Source of the DNA: Candidatus Desulfosporosinus nitrosoreducens
GTDB taxonomy: Bacteria; Bacillota; Desulfitobacteriia; Desulfitobacteriales; Desulfitobacteriaceae
Assembly: GCF_030954495.1 (NCBI RefSeq)
Contig: NZ_JAVHUW010000045.1
Coordinates: 35,030 to 99,029, forward strand
Length of the DNA stretch: 64,000 bases
Direction of reading: 5' to 3'
Each line of letters opens with the position of its first letter. Position 1 is the first letter of the stretch. The notes below the pieces were generated by a model. That model made no database searches, had not been told where the DNA came from, and saw only the letters and a list, made by a program, of their open reading frames with translations. A program made the position numbers and the translations under genes. This document shows positions 24,807 to 34,399 of the stretch, piece by piece.

Positions 24807-25555
24807 TCTTAGCGGTTAATGGGATTGAATTCCAATATGGCAGCCGGAAAATTTTAGAGAACGTGGGCTTTAGCGTGCGGCGCGGGGAGTTCCTCTCCAT
24901 ATTAGGGAACAACGGCGCTGGAAAATCAACCTTGCTCAAGACTTTAAACAAAATTTTGTCCCCGAAAAAAGGAAGCATTTTGCTGGACGGACAAGAAGTA
25001 TCCCAGCTTAGCCGCTTGGCCGTGGCCCTTAAAATGGCCTATGTCGCGCAAAAGTTTGAGAGCGGCCGCCAGACCGTCTTTGACGCCGTGCTCTTGGGAC
25101 GGAAACCCTATATCAAGTGGGAGGCCACAACGGCCGATCTGGCCTTGGTGCAGGGGATATTGGCCCAAACAGGCCTGAGTGAATTTGCCTTGCGCTACTT
25201 GGATGAATTGAGTGGGGGAGAACTGCAAAAGGTCGTTATTGCCAGGGCTCTGGCGCAGGAACCTGAGGTTCTGCTTTTAGACGAACCAACGAGTAATTTG
25301 GATTTGAAAAATCAAATGGAGGTTTTGAAAACGATTCAGGCCGCGGCCAAAGAAAAAAATATTGCGGTGGTTGCCGTTATGCACGATCTTAATCTGGCTT
25401 TGCGCTTCTCGGACAAATTCTTGCTGCTGCAGGAGGCGAAGGTTTTTATGGCCGGCGGCTTAGAGGTGATGACCGCCGAAAATATCACTCAGGCCTATGG
25501 AGTTCCGGTAAGCGTGGAAAGAATTCAAAACCGGATGGTTGTGGTCCCCAGGTGA
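24803..25555 (+). CDS. ATPase of FecCD-type ABC importer
   Basis: A 250-residue FecE/BtuD-like ATPase with Walker A GNNGAGKS, signature LSGGE, Walker B VLLLDEP and switch VMHD. The ATG overlaps the permease stop. It completes the importer encoded by the two preceding genes. The next gene, a Nik-type permease, begins only 39 bases later with no visible terminator, so a longer operon is possible. Confidence 0.87.
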   Translation: MILAVNGIEFQYGSRKILENVGFSVRRGEFLSILGNNGAGKSTLLKTLNKILSPKKGSILLDGQEVSQLSRLAVALKMAYVAQKFESGRQTVFDAVLLGRKPYIKWEATTADLALVQGILAQTGLSEFALRYLDELSGGELQKVVIARALAQEPEVLLLDEPTSNLDLKNQMEVLKTIQAAAKEKNIAVVAVMHDLNLALRFSDKFLLLQEAKVFMAGGLEVMTAENITQAYGVPVSVERIQNRMVVVPR

Positions 25556-25594
25556 TAAAACGACCCTGGAAAAAGCACGGAAGCGAGAAAGGCT

Positions 25595-26530
25595 ATGAAA
25601 AAATTTAAACTAATTTTAAAACGATTGCTGCAAGTAATTCCTATGCTGATTATCGTCAGTATTTTGGCTTTCTCCTTAAGCAACATGTCATCGGGCGATG
25701 TGGCGGAGATAACTATTCGCAGTCAAGGATTAGAAGTGACGGAAAAAAACATTGCGGCCGTACGGGAAGAGTTGGGGCTAAACAAGCCGCTGTATCTTCA
25801 ATATCTTAGTTGGCTGACCAAAGCGGCTAAATCTGATTACGGCCTATCATTTCAAACGAAAAAACCCGTTTCGGATGAAATATTGTCAAGATTCCCGGCG
25901 ACTCTTAAGTTATCGCTTGCGGCAACGCTTATTTCAATTCTATTTGCGATACCGGCAGCCCTTATCTCAGCAAGATATAAAGATTCGCTGCTGGACCACT
26001 TTTTCAGGATTATATCCACTGTCGGTGCGACAATGCCTGATTTCTGGCTTGGCCTAATGCTTTTATATGTCTTTGCCGTGCAGCTGAAAATTTTTCCGGT
26101 TATTTCCGGCAGTAAATTGCAAAATATCTTCCTGCCGGCCTTTACTCTCAGTGTGAACTATGGAGCTATCTATATGAGAGTACTGCGTAACAATCTTATA
26201 GAAATAAAGAATTACGATTATATGAGGGCGGCAAGGGCCAGAGGTCTCAGTCAGAGCGCAGCCTTGCTGAGGCATGGTTTAAAAAACGCCATACTTCCCT
26301 GTATAACCCTTATCGGAGTGGACTTCGGAAGGCTTTTAGCCGGTCAGTTTGCCTGTGAGACGATCTTTTCCTGGAATGGCATAGGAAAATTTGCGGTCGA
26401 CAGCATTAAACTCAAGGATTTGCCTGTTATTCAGGGTTATATAATGATTGTTGCCATAACCTTCATTGCCGTAAATCTTTTATTGGATATTTTATACCTT
26501 TATATAGATCCTAAGATCCAACTCAACTGA
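25595..26530 (+). CDS. Nik/Opp-type ABC transporter permease 1 (NikB-like), first cassette
   Basis: A 311-residue permease of the DppB/NikB family: an N-terminal helix (LLQVIPMLIIVSILAFSLS), ELGLNKPLYLQYLSWL, and the coupling motif region YDYMRAARARGLSQSAALLRHGLKN. GCGAGAAAGG precedes the ATG. It is the first gene of a cassette coding for two permeases, two ATPases and a binding protein. Nickel is the likeliest substrate because the binding protein resembles NikA; oligopeptides or a metal chelate cannot be excluded. A decayed partial copy lies at 21072. Confidence 0.83.
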   Translation: MKKFKLILKRLLQVIPMLIIVSILAFSLSNMSSGDVAEITIRSQGLEVTEKNIAAVREELGLNKPLYLQYLSWLTKAAKSDYGLSFQTKKPVSDEILSRFPATLKLSLAATLISILFAIPAALISARYKDSLLDHFFRIISTVGATMPDFWLGLMLLYVFAVQLKIFPVISGSKLQNIFLPAFTLSVNYGAIYMRVLRNNLIEIKNYDYMRAARARGLSQSAALLRHGLKNAILPCITLIGVDFGRLLAGQFACETIFSWNGIGKFAVDSIKLKDLPVIQGYIMIVAITFIAVNLLLDILYLYIDPKIQLN

Positions 26531-26597
26531 TAAAAGGAGTCGTTCGGCAAGTATCCGCCAATAAGCCTCCTATAACATACTTTGGATCTGGAGGGGG

Positions 26598-27479
26598 ATG
26601 ACCGAAATTTTAAACACAAATATACTAGCAAAATTGAAAAGACAGAAATCAGTAATCTTAGGCTTAATAATCATTGGTATTTTTATAATGGCAGGTGCTT
26701 TTGCTCCCTTGGTAGCTCCTCACGATCCTAATGCGGTTGACCTCAGCCTGAAATTGCTAAAGCCTTGCCTCAAATTTCCCTTGGGAACAGACCAACTGGG
26801 CAGGTGCATCTTGTCCAGATTGATCTATGGGATTAGGATAAGCCTCACGACCGCAGTGTTAGCCACAGTCCTTATGCTGGCAATCGGAGTTCCCCTTGGG
26901 ATTATAGCGGGCTATGCGGGGGGACAGCTGGACAATATGATTATGCGCCTGGCGGATATCGCTTCGACCTTTCCGTCCAGCCTTTTGGCTTTAGCGATTG
27001 TGGGAATCCTGGGTCCCAGCATTGTTAATATCATGATTGTTTTTATCGTGCTGTGGTGGGCTCCTTTTGCCAGAATTGTCCGCAGCATGGTTATCAAGCT
27101 CAAAGAAAAAGAGTTTGTCCTGGCGGCCATTGCTGCAGGAAGCAGCCGGACATCGATAATTTTAAAGCATATTACCTTGAACGCAATTTCCCCTATCATT
27201 GTCTTGGCTACGCTCAGAATTGCCGCCGTGATTATGCACGCCGCCAGCTTTTCGTTTATCGGACTTGGTTCTCAGCCGCCGACTGCCGATTGGGGTGTTA
27301 TGCTGAGCGACAGCAGACAGTACTTAACCTCCAACCCTTTAATGCTGCTCTGGCCCGGCTTGACTATTATGCTTGCCGTGTTCGCCTTTAATATATTGGG
27401 TGAAGGCCTCAACGATGTTCTCCTTCCCTCTTCGGCCGATTTGGCAATCGTAAAGGAGGCTGAGGGACAAGATGGTTGA
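26598..27479 (+). CDS. Nik/Opp-type ABC transporter permease 2 (NikC-like), first cassette
   Basis: A 293-residue DppC/NikC-family permease. It has the N-terminal APLVAPHDPNAVD region, FPLGTDQLGRCILSRLIYG, and the coupling segment around VLAAIAAGSSRTSIILKHI. GGAGGGGG precedes the ATG. The end overlaps the next ATPase gene by eight bases. It pairs with the permease 67 bases upstream. Confidence 0.83.
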   Translation: MTEILNTNILAKLKRQKSVILGLIIIGIFIMAGAFAPLVAPHDPNAVDLSLKLLKPCLKFPLGTDQLGRCILSRLIYGIRISLTTAVLATVLMLAIGVPLGIIAGYAGGQLDNMIMRLADIASTFPSSLLALAIVGILGPSIVNIMIVFIVLWWAPFARIVRSMVIKLKEKEFVLAAIAAGSSRTSIILKHITLNAISPIIVLATLRIAAVIMHAASFSFIGLGSQPPTADWGVMLSDSRQYLTSNPLMLLWPGLTIMLAVFAFNILGEGLNDVLLPSSADLAIVKEAEGQDG

Positions 27480-28257
27480 ACAACCGGTTTTGTCGGTCAA
27501 GAACCTTAAAACCTACTTTTACCTAAAAGAGCGGGTAATAAAAGCTGTCGATGGGATCAGCCTGGATGTCTACAAGGGCAGAATAACAGCCATTGTCGGA
27601 GGCTCCGGAAGCGGCAAATCGGTCATGTCTTTATCCATCTTCGATTTAGTGGAGAAGCCGGGCAAGATTGTCAGCGGGGAAATTTGGCTTAACGGTGTTA
27701 ACCTCAGAAATCTGCGGGAGGGTCAGTTCAGAAAAATAAGAGGCCGGCAAATATCTATGATCTTTCAGGAACCGGCGAGTTCCTTGAATCCGGTTCTGAA
27801 AGTGAAGAAGCACTTTTCTGAAGTTATCCGCAGTCACAATATAGCGGTCAGCTCTAAAGAGGCCCTATGCATGTTCCAAGATGTGCTTTCTCGCGTTGGT
27901 TTAAAAAATACGGGGCAAATTCTGGAAAGCTACCCTTTTGAACTGAGCGGAGGGATGTGTCAAAGAGTTATGGTAGCAATGGGACTGCTGGCCAATTCTC
28001 AGGTACTGATCGCTGATGAACCGACTTCGTCCTTAGATTTAACAACCCAGGCCGCGATACTTGATGAGTTAGTGCGCTTAAAAAACGAAGGTCTGGCTAT
28101 TGTTCTTATAACCCACGATTTGGGGGTTGTTGCTCAAATGGCGGATGATGTTTATGTCTTAAAAGACGGAAAGATCGTAGACAGCGGTACTGTCTATAAG
28201 GTGTTCGAATCGCCCAAACATGATTATACGAAAGCTCTGCTTGCTTCAATCTTTTAA
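27472..28257 (+). CDS. Nik/Opp-type ABC transporter ATPase 1 (NikD/DppD-like), first cassette
   Basis: 261 residues with Walker A GGSGSGKS, a FQEPASSLNP Q-loop, signature LSGGM, Walker B VLIADEP and switch ITHD. DppD proteins usually run to about 320 residues with a C-terminal Fe-S-like cysteine region; this one is shorter and lacks those cysteines, which is common for NikD. It overlaps the permease gene. Confidence 0.85.
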   Translation: MVEQPVLSVKNLKTYFYLKERVIKAVDGISLDVYKGRITAIVGGSGSGKSVMSLSIFDLVEKPGKIVSGEIWLNGVNLRNLREGQFRKIRGRQISMIFQEPASSLNPVLKVKKHFSEVIRSHNIAVSSKEALCMFQDVLSRVGLKNTGQILESYPFELSGGMCQRVMVAMGLLANSQVLIADEPTSSLDLTTQAAILDELVRLKNEGLAIVLITHDLGVVAQMADDVYVLKDGKIVDSGTVYKVFESPKHDYTKALLASIF

Positions 28258-28276
28258 ATGAGAAAAGGGTGAAAGC

Positions 28277-29215
28277 GTGAATCTGATTGAAATAAACGGA
28301 CTTTACAAATGTTATAACTTCAAAGAAAAGCCCAGGATCTATGCCGTACATAATGTAAGCTTAACCGTCAAAAAGGGTGAGGTCTTAGGCTTAGTCGGCG
28401 AGTCGGGCTGCGGCAAAAGTACTTTAGGAAAAATGCTACTCAAGTTGGAACAACCAAGTCAAGGCAGGATTATTTTTAAGCAGCAGGATATAACGGATTA
28501 CTCCTTCAAACAAATGCGCCAGATCAGAAACAGCATGCAGATGGTTTTTCAAGGAACTGCCAATGCCTTTAATCCTTATTTTACGGTTAGGCAAATCATC
28601 AGTGAGCCTCTTAACAATTACAGTCAGGAATCGGAAGAGGAGAAAAAGAAAAAAATTGTAGCGATGTTAGAGAGAGTGGGGCTTAATCATACTTACCTGA
28701 CCCGCTACAGCCATGAAATGTCCGGGGGCCAAAGACAAAGGGTAGGCATCGCCAGGGCTTTGATCCTAAATCCGGAATTTATCGTTTGTGACGAAGCGGT
28801 TTCCAGCATTGATTATGCTTTAAAAAATCAAATTTTAACCCTGCTGAGCGAATTGAAGCGGCAGTTTGGGCTGACCTATTTATTTATTTCCCATGATATC
28901 TCCGCGGTTAATAAACTATGCGACCGGGTGGTTGTCATGTATCTGGGAAATGTGGTGGAAATCATCCCCAGCATCAATGATAATGTATGTCACCCCTATA
29001 CGAAAGCGCTACTCGCAGCAACCATGGCTCCCGATCCGCAAAAAAGAGGGAAGAACCGGGTTCTGCTTCGAGAGGGTGAAGCATTAAAAATACCTGAGAA
29101 AGGATGTGTTTTCCAAAATCGCTGTCTTGATGTGCAAAAAGTTTGTGAAACCGAGCAGCCGGCCTTAGTATCTCAGAATAACGAGCATTATACTGCCTGC
29201 CACTTTTGCCATTAA
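28277..29215 (+). CDS. Nik/Opp-type ABC transporter ATPase 2 (NikE/DppF-like), first cassette
   Basis: 312 residues with Walker A GESGCGKS, signature MSGGQ, Walker B FIVCDEA and switch SHD, followed by the oligopeptide-type C-terminal extension with spaced cysteines (CVFQNRC...CETEQP...CHFC). GTG start preceded by AAAGGGTG. It forms a heterodimer with the preceding ATPase. Confidence 0.85.
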   Translation: MNLIEINGLYKCYNFKEKPRIYAVHNVSLTVKKGEVLGLVGESGCGKSTLGKMLLKLEQPSQGRIIFKQQDITDYSFKQMRQIRNSMQMVFQGTANAFNPYFTVRQIISEPLNNYSQESEEEKKKKIVAMLERVGLNHTYLTRYSHEMSGGQRQRVGIARALILNPEFIVCDEAVSSIDYALKNQILTLLSELKRQFGLTYLFISHDISAVNKLCDRVVVMYLGNVVEIIPSINDNVCHPYTKALLAATMAPDPQKRGKNRVLLREGEALKIPEKGCVFQNRCLDVQKVCETEQPALVSQNNEHYTACHFCH

Positions 29216-29246
29216 AAGAAATTCATAATTAAGCGGAGGGAAGAAC

Positions 29247-30869
29247 ATGAGAAAAAAATCCTTAATAACTTTGATAATGTTTTTGTTATCTGCCTGCTTG
29301 CTTTTTACCGGCTGCGATCAAAATACGACAGCGTCAAGTAAGGCGGAAGAAACGAAAGCCAAGAATGTCGTTGTGGCGATCTATCGTGACGGAGCCATGG
29401 GGGAATTGGACGCGGCGACCTATAACGGGCCGCACTTCTTGTACAAGATGATTTATGAGGGTTTTGTCGAAGACGGCGGAGGCGGCAAGATCCTTCCCCA
29501 ACTGGCCACAAGCTGGGACATTTCGCCGGATGGAAAGACCTATACTTTCAAACTTCGGCACGGAGTAAAATTCTCCGACGGAACAGATTTTAACGCGGAG
29601 GCCGTTATTTTCAACCTGAAAAGATGGGTTAATGACGACCGCCATTCAATCTTGACAGCCTATAAAGTGCAGAGTATGGAAGCAGTTGACGACTATACCG
29701 TAAAAATTGTCTTTCAAAGCGGGGCGTATCCTATTTTGACGGAACTGACCTATCCCCGTCCTGTGCGTTTTTTAAGCCCTTCCTCTATCAAAGCGGTTCC
29801 CGGAGATCCTAAGGGCAAATTCACAAAGCCTGTCGGCACAGGTCCCTGGATGCTGGAATCCTATAAAAAAGACCAGGAATTTACCCTTATCCCCAATCCC
29901 TATTACTGGGGTGAAAAACCAAAGGTGGACAGAATAACCTTTAAGGTTATAACAGACGGACAAGCCAGAGTCTTAGCTCTGCAAAGCGGTGAGGTAGACA
30001 TTTTGGGCGGCGACCTGATAGGAAAAATACCTATGGAAAGTCTCCAGGAGCTTAAGGATTCCGGTAAATTTGGCATCTACACCAAAGGAACTATGTGCTC
30101 GCATTTTATTGCTTTTAATCAAAAGGTGGAAGCATTTCAAGATAAAAATGTTCGTTTGGCTATGAACTATGCCATCGACAAAAAAAGCATTGCCACGAAG
30201 CTTTTCGATAACCTTGGCTTGGAAGCCAAGGGTTTGTATCAAAAAGGTGTTCCTTATACGACGGATGAAAACAATTACGGCTTTGCCAATGATCGGGAAA
30301 AAGCCAAACAATTGCTCGATGCCGCTGGATATAAAGATACGAACGGTGATGGTATCCGCGATAAAAATGGCAAAAACCTGGAGTTTAACTTTGTCTTGTC
30401 AACGGAGGAATTTCCTGAATGGAAGTCCCTGGCGGAATTCGTTCAATCGGAATTTTCGGCAGTGGGCATTAAAGTAAATCTGAATATTTTGGATAAAAAC
30501 GGCTACGAGGATGCCACAACGAATACCAAAGCCTTCGACCTGGCTCTGATGAGAACATCTTCCGACTCTTGGGTGCCGCATGGTTCACTGCTGGAGCTTT
30601 TCTCCATCCGTCCCACCAGCAAAGCTGCAGTGGCCTGGTATGACGAAGGCTTGTATAACAACATCGTAAAAACTTTAAATACTGTCGATGAAAAAGAAAG
30701 GCAAAAGAATTACGATCAGGTATTTAAATTTATCAGTGACGAAGCCCTGACTATTCCGATTTACTATCCCATCACTTCTTTCGCTGTCAATACCGATAAA
30801 ATCAAAGGATTTGAGATCGGAGTCAATAACTATGCGCCAATCGAATGGCAGAAGCTTGACGTAAAATAA
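29247..30869 (+). CDS. NikA-like solute-binding lipoprotein, first cassette
   Basis: 540 residues. Signal peptide with lipobox FTGC, then an SBP-5 family domain. Several stretches recall E. coli NikA: YPRPVRFLSPSSIK, GTGPWML and YYWGEKPK. The segment WVPHGSL aligns with the NikA region that carries the histidine contacting Ni-(L-His)2, so a nickel chelate is a reasonable ligand. AAGCGGAGGG precedes the ATG. A hairpin follows the stop, so the downstream methyltransferase gene may be expressed at a reduced level. Confidence 0.8.
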   Translation: MRKKSLITLIMFLLSACLLFTGCDQNTTASSKAEETKAKNVVVAIYRDGAMGELDAATYNGPHFLYKMIYEGFVEDGGGGKILPQLATSWDISPDGKTYTFKLRHGVKFSDGTDFNAEAVIFNLKRWVNDDRHSILTAYKVQSMEAVDDYTVKIVFQSGAYPILTELTYPRPVRFLSPSSIKAVPGDPKGKFTKPVGTGPWMLESYKKDQEFTLIPNPYYWGEKPKVDRITFKVITDGQARVLALQSGEVDILGGDLIGKIPMESLQELKDSGKFGIYTKGTMCSHFIAFNQKVEAFQDKNVRLAMNYAIDKKSIATKLFDNLGLEAKGLYQKGVPYTTDENNYGFANDREKAKQLLDAAGYKDTNGDGIRDKNGKNLEFNFVLSTEEFPEWKSLAEFVQSEFSAVGIKVNLNILDKNGYEDATTNTKAFDLALMRTSSDSWVPHGSLLELFSIRPTSKAAVAWYDEGLYNNIVKTLNTVDEKERQKNYDQVFKFISDEALTIPIYYPITSFAVNTDKIKGFEIGVNNYAPIEWQKLDVK

Positions 30870-30877
30870 ATACCTAC

Positions 30878-30932
30878 TGGCAACAGCTGAGCGGTCTCTT
30901 TTGGCGGCCGGCTGAGCTGTTGCCAAAATTTT
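30878..30932 (+). terminator. Hairpin between nikA-like and methyltransferase genes
   Basis: TGGCAACAGCT pairs with AGCTGTTGCCA across a 29-base, partly structured loop, followed by AAATTTT. The weak T-run suggests partial termination or mRNA processing rather than a full stop. Confidence 0.55.
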
Positions 30933-30949
30933 AAGCAGAGGTGAAGGCA

Positions 30950-31693
30950 ATGGATCGTGAACAAAAGCTGATTAAGAATTGGACAGAGGGTTCCCACAAC
31001 TACAGCAATATCGTCAAAGAAGAGTTAAACTGCTTTAAAAAGCAGGCTTGGACAAAGATCATCCTGGAAAACGCAGGAGAAACTACAAAAAAGGATGTTT
31101 TGGATGTCGGCACCGGTCCGGGTTTTTTTGCCATCATCATGGCTCAGGCGGGGAATAGGGTGACGGCCATTGATTGTACCGAGGCTATGATTAACGAGGC
31201 CAAAGCCAATGCCCAAGCCGCCGGTATAACCGCCGACTTTAGAGTATCGGATGGGCAAAATCTGGAATTTGCCGATGAGAGCTTTGACCTTATTATCAGC
31301 AGAAACGTTACCTGGACTCTAATTGATGCCTATAAAGCTTACGCTGAATGGCAAAGAGTTCTAAGACCTAATGGTAAAATTATTATTTTCGATGCTAATT
31401 GGAACAGAAGATTATTTAATGAAGAATACCAGAAAAAATATGAGGAGGATGTCAGAGAATATACGAGATTGTTTGGTGAGGAGCCGCCGGGCTATACCGC
31501 TGAAATGATTGAATACCGGAAAAGTATGCCTATGTGCCAGAGGATTAGGCCGCAGTGGGATTTTAATGCCCTAGTAGAACTCGGCTACAGAAAAATTTAC
31601 TATGAAACGGATATCGGAGACAAGGTTTATGACGAAAAGCAGAGGGTTATCCACCGCTCCACTCCGATGTTTATGCTGGTTATCGAAAAGTAG
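30950..31693 (+). CDS. SAM-dependent methyltransferase linked to Nik-type transporter, copy 1
   Basis: A 247-residue class I methyltransferase with motif I LDVGTGPGFFAIIMA, acidic motif II VTAIDCTEAMI, and post-motif SRNVTWTL and IIIFDANWNRR. It is a clear paralogue of the gene at 31835, with shared DVGTGPGFFAI, SRNVTW and FDANW. It stands between two Nik/Opp-type cassettes. The substrate is unknown; a small metal-binding ligand methylated for uptake by the neighbouring transporter is one idea. ATG at 30950 is preferred because AGAGGTGAAGG lies just upstream. Confidence 0.78.
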   Translation: MDREQKLIKNWTEGSHNYSNIVKEELNCFKKQAWTKIILENAGETTKKDVLDVGTGPGFFAIIMAQAGNRVTAIDCTEAMINEAKANAQAAGITADFRVSDGQNLEFADESFDLIISRNVTWTLIDAYKAYAEWQRVLRPNGKIIIFDANWNRRLFNEEYQKKYEEDVREYTRLFGEEPPGYTAEMIEYRKSMPMCQRIRPQWDFNALVELGYRKIYYETDIGDKVYDEKQRVIHRSTPMFMLVIEK

Positions 31694-31834
31694 CCAAATA
31701 TGTTTGATTAGCAGGAGCGTTTCAGTGATAAATTTAGATTTAGGAATAGAAAATTTGGCTGCTGAAAATATTGGCGAATTGAGCGTGGTCAAAGGCAAGT
31801 GGTGCGATTTTAATACAATGAAGGGGGATAAATT

Positions 31835-32578
31835 ATGCTGGAAAAACAGATTGAAAAGTATTGGAATAAACGGGCTGACGGTTATAACGAAGCTGTTCAA
31901 GAGGAAATGGCCTGTCAGAAAAAACAAGCCTGGGAGTCGTTGTTGCTTAAATATATCGGGCAAGGAGAGAATCTGCAGGTTTTAGATGTGGGAACCGGAC
32001 CAGGTTTCTTTGCTATTGTTTTAGCAGGCCTGAATTATTCGGTGACTGCAGTAGATAAATGCCAGGATATGTTGGCTCAAGCTGGTAAAAACGCTGAGGC
32101 TGGAGAAAATATTCGCTTTCTTAAAGCGGATGCTCATGCTATTGATCTGCCGAATGAGAGCTTTGATGCGATTGTATCAAGAAATGTCACTTGGCTGATG
32201 CCCAACCCTTTAGAAGTATATCGGGAATGGTATAGGCTTTTAAAACCGTCAGGAAAGGTGTTGGTGTTTGACGCTAATTGGTATTTGCACTTGAGCAATC
32301 CGGAATTTAAAATTCTGAGTGATAAATACCGGCGGCTTGCTCTAGAAAAGGGTTATCAGGATACGATTACACCAGAGCAAAAGGAAGAAAGCGATGCCAT
32401 CGCCCGGAAGCTGCCATTGACGTACGAGATGCGTCCGTCTTGGGATCAATACGCCTTTCGCAGTTGCGGCTTTCAACAGATAGAAGTTGAAGAAAACATA
32501 AGTCCTTTAGTTCATGATGAAATAGAACAAATCTTATATTACCCGACACCTATGTTTGCAATTTGTGCTACGAAATAG
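31835..32578 (+). CDS. SAM-dependent methyltransferase linked to Nik-type transporter, copy 2
   Basis: 247 residues, homologous along its whole length to the preceding methyltransferase. It has LDVGTGPGFFAIVLA, VTAVDKCQDML, SRNVTWLM and VLVFDANWYLH. GAAGGGGG precedes the ATG. It is followed 32 bases later by the permease of the second transporter cassette, so each cassette has one member of the pair. About 140 bases before it hold no convincing gene. Confidence 0.78.
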   Translation: MLEKQIEKYWNKRADGYNEAVQEEMACQKKQAWESLLLKYIGQGENLQVLDVGTGPGFFAIVLAGLNYSVTAVDKCQDMLAQAGKNAEAGENIRFLKADAHAIDLPNESFDAIVSRNVTWLMPNPLEVYREWYRLLKPSGKVLVFDANWYLHLSNPEFKILSDKYRRLALEKGYQDTITPEQKEESDAIARKLPLTYEMRPSWDQYAFRSCGFQQIEVEENISPLVHDEIEQILYYPTPMFAICATK

Positions 32579-32610
32579 TAAAGACAGCAACGGAGGGAGC
32601 AGGAAACAAG

Positions 32611-33549
32611 TTGCGAAGGTATATCTTGAAAAGGCTGCTGCAGTTGATTCCGGTTCTATTGGGAATTTCATTTTTAACATTTACCTTAACCTATCTTTCT
32701 CCGGGTGACCCGGCTGAGCTCATGCTTAATGCAACAGGAGTGACGCCGACTCCCCAGCTTGTCGAAAAAGTGAGAGAAGGAATGGGACTGAACAAACCGT
32801 TCTTAACGCGCTATGGGGAATGGTTAACGGAGGCGGCCCGAGGTGACTTCGGCGTCTCTTATCAATATAATAGGCCTGTTTCCGATGTAATACTGGCAAG
32901 AATGCCGGCGACGCTTGAGCTTGCCGGGACGTCAATGCTGTTGATGATGGCCATCGCACTGCCTTTGGGTATTATTTCGGCGCTTTATAGGAATAGGGTT
33001 TTAGATTATATCATTAGAATGCTGTCCTTTGGAGGAATATCTGTGCCGGGCTTTGGCTTGGGTTTGGGATTGATGTATATTTTTTCCGTTAAACTTAAGC
33101 TATTGCCAATTATGGGGAAATCAGACGGGACGAGTCTGATTTTGCCAACGGTTACTTTGGCGATGGCAATGGCCTCAAAATATATAAGACAACTTAGAGT
33201 CGCTATACTCGAAGAGATGGGTGAGGACTATGTCGTTGGGGCTAGAGCCAGAGGTCTTAAAGATCAAGTGATATTATTAAAGCACATCCTTCAGAAATCA
33301 TTGCTGCCAATTGTCACTTTATTAGGGTTATCTGTAGGTTCATTATTGGGAGGGGCCGCTATTGTTGAGACTATTTTTGTTTGGCCAGGCGTGGGTAAAT
33401 TGGCTGTCGATGCCATATTCAGCAGAGACTATCCTCTGATTCAGGGTTACGTTGTTTGGATGGCGATCATTTATGTAGTGGTCAATTTGGTGGTGGATAT
33501 TTCCTATTATTTTTTAGATCCCCGCATCCATTTGGGAAAAGAGGGATGA
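32611..33549 (+). CDS. Nik/Opp-type ABC transporter permease 1, second cassette
   Basis: 312 residues, DppB/NikB family, with LLQLIPVLLGISFLTFTL, LSPGDPAE, MGLNKPFLTRYGEWL and the coupling segment DYVVGARARGLKDQVILLKHIL. TTG at 32611 is chosen: CAGGAAACAAG stands before it, and the frame continues upstream only into the end of the methyltransferase. It is a paralogue of the gene at 25595. Confidence 0.82.
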   Translation: MRRYILKRLLQLIPVLLGISFLTFTLTYLSPGDPAELMLNATGVTPTPQLVEKVREGMGLNKPFLTRYGEWLTEAARGDFGVSYQYNRPVSDVILARMPATLELAGTSMLLMMAIALPLGIISALYRNRVLDYIIRMLSFGGISVPGFGLGLGLMYIFSVKLKLLPIMGKSDGTSLILPTVTLAMAMASKYIRQLRVAILEEMGEDYVVGARARGLKDQVILLKHILQKSLLPIVTLLGLSVGSLLGGAAIVETIFVWPGVGKLAVDAIFSRDYPLIQGYVVWMAIIYVVVNLVVDISYYFLDPRIHLGKEG

Positions 33550-33550
33550 G

Positions 33551-34378
33551 GTGGAGATTAAATTATTCTGTATTAAAAATAAATCATTTGTTTTTTTAAT
33601 GGTTTTAGCTCTGACGTTAGTTGCTGTCAGTTTGTTAGCACCCTATTTAGCTCCTAATGATCCTTTGAAAAGCAATCTGACCCACACACTGCAAGGGCGC
33701 AGCGCTCAGTTTCCCCTTGGAACAGACCAACTGGGCAGATGTCTGCTTTCCAGATTATTATATGGCGCAAGGACATCGATAAAATTGACCTTTTGCCTGG
33801 TTGCTATTATTTTCACAGTTGGAACGGTAATCGGTACGATGGCTGGGTATATAGGAAACAGGGTTGATACCCTCATCATGAGAATATCAGACGTATTTCT
33901 CGCCTTTCCAGGTCTGGTTTTTGCGATTGCCATTGCCGGAGTGCTTGGAGCCAGCTTGATGAATGTTGTTATTGCTTTAGCCGCAGTAAGCTGGCCTAAA
34001 TATACGCGGGTAAGTCGAGGCTTAGTAATGGTAGACAAAGAAAAAGAATATGTTCTAGCTGCTAAATTGGGAGGAGCTAAACAGTATCAAATCATTTTAA
34101 AATATATTCTGCCCAATATCATCCCAGCGCTTATTGTCATGGCGGCGATGGACATAGGGGTAATGATGCTCGAAATTTCAGCTCTTTCATTTTTAGGCCT
34201 TGGCGCTCAGCCTCCAACTCCCGAGTGGGGTTATATGCTCAGCGAAGGCAGGAACAATATGCAGACAGATCCCGGGTTGATGATCTACCCCGGTGCGGCA
34301 ATATTTATTACGGTTGTGATCTTTAATTTACTGAGCGATGGCCTGAGAGATATATTAGACCCAAACAAAGTATATTAA
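33551..34378 (+). CDS. Nik/Opp-type ABC transporter permease 2, second cassette
   Basis: 275 residues, DppC/NikC family: PYLAPNDPLKSN, FPLGTDQLGRCLLSRLLYG, and the coupling segment YVLAAKLGGAKQYQIILKYIL. The GTG start lies two bases after the stop of its partner. The segment around GTDQLGRCLLSRLLYG is nearly identical to that of the first cassette. Confidence 0.82.
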   Translation: MEIKLFCIKNKSFVFLMVLALTLVAVSLLAPYLAPNDPLKSNLTHTLQGRSAQFPLGTDQLGRCLLSRLLYGARTSIKLTFCLVAIIFTVGTVIGTMAGYIGNRVDTLIMRISDVFLAFPGLVFAIAIAGVLGASLMNVVIALAAVSWPKYTRVSRGLVMVDKEKEYVLAAKLGGAKQYQIILKYILPNIIPALIVMAAMDIGVMMLEISALSFLGLGAQPPTPEWGYMLSEGRNNMQTDPGLMIYPGAAIFITVVIFNLLSDGLRDILDPNKVY

Positions 34379-34399
34379 AAACTACGTGGAGGGTATGAA

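Noticed and set aside
31602..31985. Frame bridging the two methyltransferase genes
   Set aside because: It overlaps both real genes in another frame and contains no family motif. A GTG at about 31724 has a weak site but the product is not credible.
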